A stretch of 64,000 nucleotides of DNA from Polytrichum commune (taxonomy: Eukaryota > Streptophyta > Polytrichopsida > Polytrichales > Polytrichaceae): assembly GCA_950295325.1 (NCBI GenBank), contig OX485803.1:618001-682000 (forward strand), read 5' to 3'. Position numbers and translations under genes: made by a program. Within the stretch, counting starts at the first letter, position 1; each line of letters begins with the position of its first letter. Shown piece by piece: positions 44,367 through 64,000 of the stretch. Below the pieces are notes generated by a model. The model worked only from the letters and a program-made list of their open reading frames with translations. It searched no databases and was not told the DNA's origin.

Positions 44367-46872
44367 ATGTTCAATATATCTAGCTTATATATACACACAC
44401 ACACACATAATTGATCTAATCCTATTGTATGCACTTCCAACTCTACATACAATTTGGGCTATTTGATTGATCGTAAATTGTCTCATCCAGTCAACTATCA
44501 TGAAAGTGCATTTTCACACAAATTGTTGTTTCAAGTTTCAGGATAGGAGTTGAGGTGCATATGTAAATAGGTCAAGTATATTTTGCTTAATAAACTCTTT
44601 TGGATTTAGTGATCACATAGGCCTTCTCAGTTGCATTGACGATAGAACCTATAGTGATTAATCAAATTTGAGCACATACCCTATTCTCATCGGAACACAT
44701 GTTGTTTGAGTGTTTGTTCTTGACTACAATCCTTGCCATATACCACTTAAATGTAAATGTCCTATTAAAAAATCAATTAAAAATTTACATATGGTTCATA
44801 TTTGTAAGCTTATAATGGACTCTTTTCCTCAATGTGGGACCAATTTTGCAATACAAAATGGAGGGACATGCTACAAATTCAGAAGACTTGGAGCACTCTT
44901 GACATTGGTGTTTGTTTTATGGTCACTTATATTATACAAAAGTTAGAAAATATTTGCACATCATGTAGGTAATGCGGTGTGCCTAGTGCTTTGTGATGTC
45001 TACGTAGACCCATCCATTGTGAGCATGAAATAATGCAAAGGGATGTAAGGTGGCTTAAACCCAAGGCCTTAACCTCGATCCCATGGGAACTTCAAGGCTA
45101 AGCCGCCAAAACAAAATTGAGTTGGATGGGCGACCTTTGTAGCACTTGATTTCTGGTGCACCCTACCCCCTATGATCTACCCAATCATAGCACTCGGGGG
45201 TAGTTGCGTGAGCCAAATATTTTCAACCTACCATGTGGGAACGGAGCTCGGGGGGTTCACTCCCTCTTATATTTTGCATACACATGCGTTCGGGACCTAT
45301 TTATTGGGGGGGTTATTTACCTTGCTGAAAAGATTATAAGGTGATGGTATTTTACATGTAAACATGTTTCACTATTTTAAAATCCCCTATTTTACATGTA
45401 CATTTTTACAAAATGTATCTACGATGAATATATTGGACCCTATTTTTTTATCGCATGTTGTTCTACGATTTTCGCCAGTGAACCCCCCGAGGAACCGAGG
45501 GGTTTGTCCCTGGGGGAGCTAGGTGCCAACCAGCTTGTTCGCTCCCGTTTAAGGTGTTCACCTTCCGAAGGACGCAATAATCGTTGGGGCCCTTCTAATT
45601 CTCCTAATGCCCGTGTTGAGATTACATACATATTTAACTCACCTAAAAAACAAAGCAACACCATAGTTCACACCAATGGCAACATCGGAGTTGTCTTTCT
45701 TTCCTTGCAAAGAGATATTCTATAGGCTAAATGTTTACTTTGTTAAGACAAATTCATTCTAGGGGATGGGCTTAGTATAGAGGTGGGGGCTATGATAGGA
45801 CTTGGTAAGGTTTCTAGTATATATTTTAATTATTCATTTTGAGTATATTAGTTTTCTAATTCTTCAATTATTATGCATTATGCATTATAATATAAAATAT
45901 ACATTATACATTATATTGTAATATTATATATACATTATATTTTGTATGTTTTTTTTGCTAATGCTTGATGAATTGTCTACTTCTCACTTGAAATATGTTA
46001 TTATTTAACAATTCCCATTTGTTTAGGTCTGACTGACCACTTCTCTACCTATATTCAATTTGGAGAAAATCTTGGCGAACCCATGATGACAGGTGGCATA
46101 AACATTAAAGTTAATGGGCCATAAATGAGTACTTGACGCTTAATATGACCTGAATGTAGGGCGATCATACTCCATTCTATATATCACGCACTCACGGGTT
46201 TCACATATTGAGCCAAAGCAAAAGAGTTGTTGTAAAAGTGAAACAAATGTCACTTCATAAATGTATGGAAACACCTGCAAAACATATTGATCTTCAAACC
46301 TCACCGGTTCATAAGTCATATGCAAAATCGTAATGAGCCAAGCCCAAGCTATTGTGACTACATGAAACTTTAAAAGATTGAGGGGCATGGGTGATGAAGC
46401 CATTGACGTTGAGCCTTTCAAAACAAGCCAACCATTAAAAATGGATGAATGGTGTGAGATATTTATTCATATGCATGGGTGTGACATATTGAGACGATGC
46501 ATATTCATACTAGAATAGTGCATGAAAACAACAAGGTGGCATGCATGGAGGTTGGCTTGGACCATGATGGGACCACATTGAAACATCATAATTTACAGGC
46601 ACAAATGCATTGCAACAGGCTAGGATGACACAGGTCCAAGCTAGTATTGTACATTAGGCATTGTCTCTTGGAATGTGCTATTGTGTAAACCCGGGGTCCA
46701 AGTTACATGCACAACCTAAGTTTATGGAGTCGTTAACTTGTTTGTCCTTTAGAGATAATAAAATTACGTTTGTGATAATTGATGGCATCATTCCCAAATC
46801 AAATTTCCACATATCAAAATATTCCAACGTCTAAGTGGAATTTTCATATATTGGCATCATGAAGCCATTGAC
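44367..46872. other. Intergenic DNA between the retrotransposon and the receptor kinase
   Basis: No gene was recognised apart from a small element at 45,247. This is the 3' flank of the minus-strand kinase gene, which ends at 46,873. Confidence 0.5.
45247..45491. mobile_element. Small non-autonomous DNA element, CTCGGGGGG termini
   Basis: CTCGGGGGGTTCAC (45247-45260) and its perfect inverse GTGAACCCCCCGAG (45478-45491) bound 245 bases. Flanks GAACGGAG and GAACCGAG look like an 8-bp target duplication with one change. The G-run terminus resembles the element at 16,330, though the interiors differ. Confidence 0.7.
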
Positions 46873-61632
<14,760 letters not shown>

Positions 61633-61694
61633 ATCCCATGCACATCACTTGAGACCAGGGACCAAACAACAACGAAGATGTAACATCCCCTTCT

Positions 61695-62393
61695 ATGATA
61701 CACTCCATAGGCCAACAATTACTACAAGCCCTCAACGATCCAGGCCAACTAGGCGACATATATCAAGGCCTAACTAAATACATAGCAACTAAATACGGAG
61801 GTTCACTCCACCTCCCGAAACTTAAACAACAAGCATGCACAAGGTCACCCATAGCCCGAACCCTCTTCCTACTCACAAAAGAATACGAAATACATGTTAC
61901 CACGGCCAATCGAGCATTCCCCCTTAGGAAAACCCCACTAGAGCAAGCATGGCTATCCAACCCAATATACACCACCCTTGATGATGCCTCCAAAAAAAAA
62001 TCCCAAAAATACCTAGACAAACTTTACACACATGGCATTACAACACTAGCACAAATTCAAAACAAGAACACCAAGGCCATACTCACACAAGAGGAATACC
62101 GAAACATATACAAACTCGCACCCAAAACCATCAAAGAAGCCCTACACCAAGCCACAATAATATTCCCAATCATAACAACACCCAACCCCCTTGAAAATCA
62201 TCCCCAACCACCACACACAACACCCACAAATAACACCCTAGACCCCAACCACCAATCCCACCACGTGGACTACACACTAGGGCGGGCCATCCACGAAATA
62301 ATTGATACAAAAACCACCAACCGAAAGGACAAATGAGGAGCACAAGCCCTCAAGAGAAAATATCTATGTCAATGGCTAAATATGCATGGCACC
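61695..62393 (+). pseudogene. LINE-like reverse transcriptase C-terminal fragment leading into a chromodomain
   Basis: A frame of 213 residues ends at TGA (62,334-62,336), but the same frame carries on as GAQALKRKYLCQWLNMHGT up to 62,393. There a solo LTR interrupts it, and the frame resumes at 63,753. The middle part (LEQAWLSNPIYTTL, then KLYTHGITTLAQIQ) resembles the region after the RT domain of L1/Tx1-type LINEs. This is a weak match by eye. The start coincides with the end of the segmental duplication, as expected of a 5'-truncated insertion. The TGA could be a CGA that mutated. The coding strand is strongly rich in C and A, unlike its surroundings. Confidence 0.45.
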
Positions 62394-63747
62394 TATGAGC
62401 CCAAAATTAGTGCTCATATTTGTTTTATGTTTAGAATCTATTTAGAATTGCAATTGGAGTGTTATGGAAACAATCAAAAGTATAAAAAGAGTGAGGCATG
62501 GTGTGGATTTATGTTTAGGCCTTTAGCCATTTTGTGTGGTTAATTAGGGGTTTAGTGGAATTAGGGAGTGTTTTGATTAGAGTAGTAGTGTTTGAGGAGG
62601 CAATAGGAAGAGCCTTTGAGTTAATTGTTTGAATTAGAACGTGTTCTTGTTGGTTTAGGGGGTAAGGAGTTAATGGATAGGATAAGGTCCTACTAAGTAG
62701 GAGATGGCTAAGGAGGTTGTGGTTTGGGTGCCCTCCCTCCTTCCTTCCTCCTCTCTCTCATTCTCTCTCTCTCTCTCTCTCATGTGTGGGTGTGTGTGTG
62801 AGTGTGGGTGTGTGTGTGTGTGTGTGTTGTAGTGTGGTAGAAAATATATTTGATTAGGGGGAACTTAGAAATATAGTTGATTAAGGTGGGAATTAGTTAG
62901 TAGTTTATTAGGATTAGTAAGGCTTGGTTAGATTAATTAGCTAGGGGGGTTTGTTAGAGATTAAGTAGAATAAAGTTTGAAGGAGCTAGGATTTGTTAGC
63001 TACTGCCGCAGCTAAGCTGGGAGCTGGGATTTATTAGCTACTGCCGCAACATAAGCAGGGAGTTGGGATTTATTAGCTGTTGCCGCAGCATAAGCAGGGA
63101 GTTGGGATTTATTAGCTACTGCCGCAGCATAAGCAGGGAGTTGGGATTTATTAGCTACTGCCGCAGCATAAGCAGGGAGTTGGGATTTATTAGCTACTGC
63201 CGCAGCATAAGCAGGGAGCTGGGATTTATTAGCTACTGCCGCAGCTAAGCAAGGAGCTGGGATTTGTTAGCTACTGCCGCAGCACAAGCAAGGAGCTGGG
63301 AGTATTAGCTACTGCCGCAACTAAGCAAGGAGCTGGGATTTGTTAGCTACTGCCGCAGCTAAGTTGGGAGCTGGGATTTATTAGCTACTGCCGCAACATA
63401 AGCAGGGAGCTGGGATTTATTAGCTACTGCCGCAGCTAACCTGGGAGCTGGGATTTATTAGCTACTGCCGCAGCATAAGCACGGAGCTGGGATTATTAGC
63501 GGGGTTACATACCTTAGACTAGGGTGGTAGTTAAGCAATGGTCCAAGGGGGTGAGATGGCAATAGAATAGGGAAGAGTGTTTTTTAACACTTGTAATCTT
63601 ATGATGGAATAAATTGGTGTGCCCGAATCGATGAGAAATGTACTGACTTCTCACACATTTGGTAAGATGGAGTTATGCTAACACGATTGTGACATCCATT
63701 CCCTCACCCGGACTAGGACGCTTAAGGGTGGGTGGTTTGGCCTCACA
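62394..63747 (+). mobile_element. Solo LTR of a related gypsy family
   Basis: It shares words in order with the LTRs at 32,793 and 42,152: TGAGCCCAAAA, TATAAAAAGAGTGA, CCTACTAAGTAGGAG, TTTTTTAACACTTG, and GGACGCTTAAGGGTGGGTGG to CCTCACA. A perfect 5-bp target duplication GCACC flanks it (62389-62393 and 63748-63752). There is no internal region, so it arose by LTR-LTR recombination. The first bases are TATG rather than TGTG, probably one mutation. Confidence 0.95.
62975..63495 (+). repeat. 39-bp tandem repeat inside the solo LTR
   Basis: About thirteen units of GGGAGCTGGGATTTATTAGC plus TACTGCCGCAGCATAAGCA. It occupies the same place as the GAGCTGGGTTTATGAAG repeats of the full element, which shows a fast-changing repeat block common to both families. 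Confidence 0.95.
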
Positions 63748-63752
63748 GCACC

Positions 63753-63935
63753 ACACAACAATGGCGCCTTGAGGAGGACCTCTTACACCCGGACGACATC
63801 CTTTTAGAACACAACCTCCTACTAATAACAAGATACCACACCACCACCCATAAACAAAAAGCCACCCAAACATATGACAACTACCTCAACTGCACCCAAA
63901 CAAAGGATAAAAAAACACATACACCCCACGCTTAG
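63753..63935 (+). pseudogene. Chromodomain 3' half, continued after the solo LTR
   Basis: Skipping the LTR and one target duplication, the frame of 61,695 continues without a break: KRKYLCQWLN, MHGT, then TQQWRLEEDLLHPDDILLEH. This fits a chromodomain (Y-L-V-K-W-x ... W-x-x-E-E-D-L). A Lys/Thr-rich tail ends at a stop near 63,933. Confidence 0.6.
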
Positions 63936-64000
63936 GATCACCAACCTCAAAACATCCACACAAGAATGTAACCCCGACAAAGATATCATTACCAATAAAC
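63936..64000. other. Window end, no feature
   Basis: This is probably the 3' non-coding part of the LINE-like element, cut by the window edge. Confidence 0.3.

Noticed and set aside
63063-63248. Frame with repeated ISYCRSISRELGF
   Set aside because: It is a translation of the 39-bp tandem repeat inside the solo LTR.

Overview
The window is nuclear DNA from a green plant. TTTAGGG telomere-type tracts, long AT-rich introns with GT/AG borders, a leucine-rich-repeat receptor kinase of plant type and a Ty3/gypsy retrotransposon all point that way. The species cannot be fixed from the sequence. The kinase style and dense transposon load would suit a seed-free land plant, but that is a guess. All gene models are read by eye from splice sites, reading frames and motifs.

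Layout. (1) 1-10,838: the right part of a large DNA transposon, element 1; its left end is probably outside the window. It carries a four-exon gene (3,464-9,382) that reads as a ParB-like domain, then a degenerate amino-methyltransferase-like domain, then an FCP1/NIF-type HAD phosphatase. Two more exons follow. Twenty-two copies of a 22-bp dyad (GTTTGGGTCG, two free bases, CGACCCAAAC) lie in its leader intron, its other introns and two coding spots. (2) 10,841-17,582: the 5' half of a minus-strand LRR receptor kinase gene (copy A), cut at element 1. (3) 17,583-21,071: no recognisable gene. (4) 21,072-30,558: element 2, a relative with matching CACTATATTCG termini, the same order of leader and palindrome array, and a broken phosphatase remnant. 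Its palindrome is different in sequence (TTTACGAACG, two free bases, CGTTCGTAAA) but identical in geometry. (5) 32,793-44,361: a young full-length Ty3/gypsy element with a 5-bp ATAAC target duplication. (6) 46,873-61,632: the complete minus-strand LRR receptor kinase gene (copy B). Its 5' half is the duplicate of region 2. (7) 61,695-63,935: a LINE-like 3' coding fragment ending in a chromodomain, split by a solo LTR with GCACC target duplications. Three small non-autonomous DNA elements (16,330, 45,247 and 53,963) have visible terminal repeats.

The most unusual content is the element 1 / element 2 family. One copy keeps a phage-like ParB plus methyltransferase fusion. Both copies carry dense arrays of 10-2-10 palindromes with a CG-NN-CG core, tandemly spaced at 158-160 bp, in what looks like the first intron. 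My inference is that the element-encoded ParB-like protein recognises its own palindrome array, with protein and site changing together between families. This would resemble, in logic only, VANC anti-silencing proteins of Arabidopsis VANDAL transposons or bacterial ParB/parS. None of that function is shown by the sequence alone.
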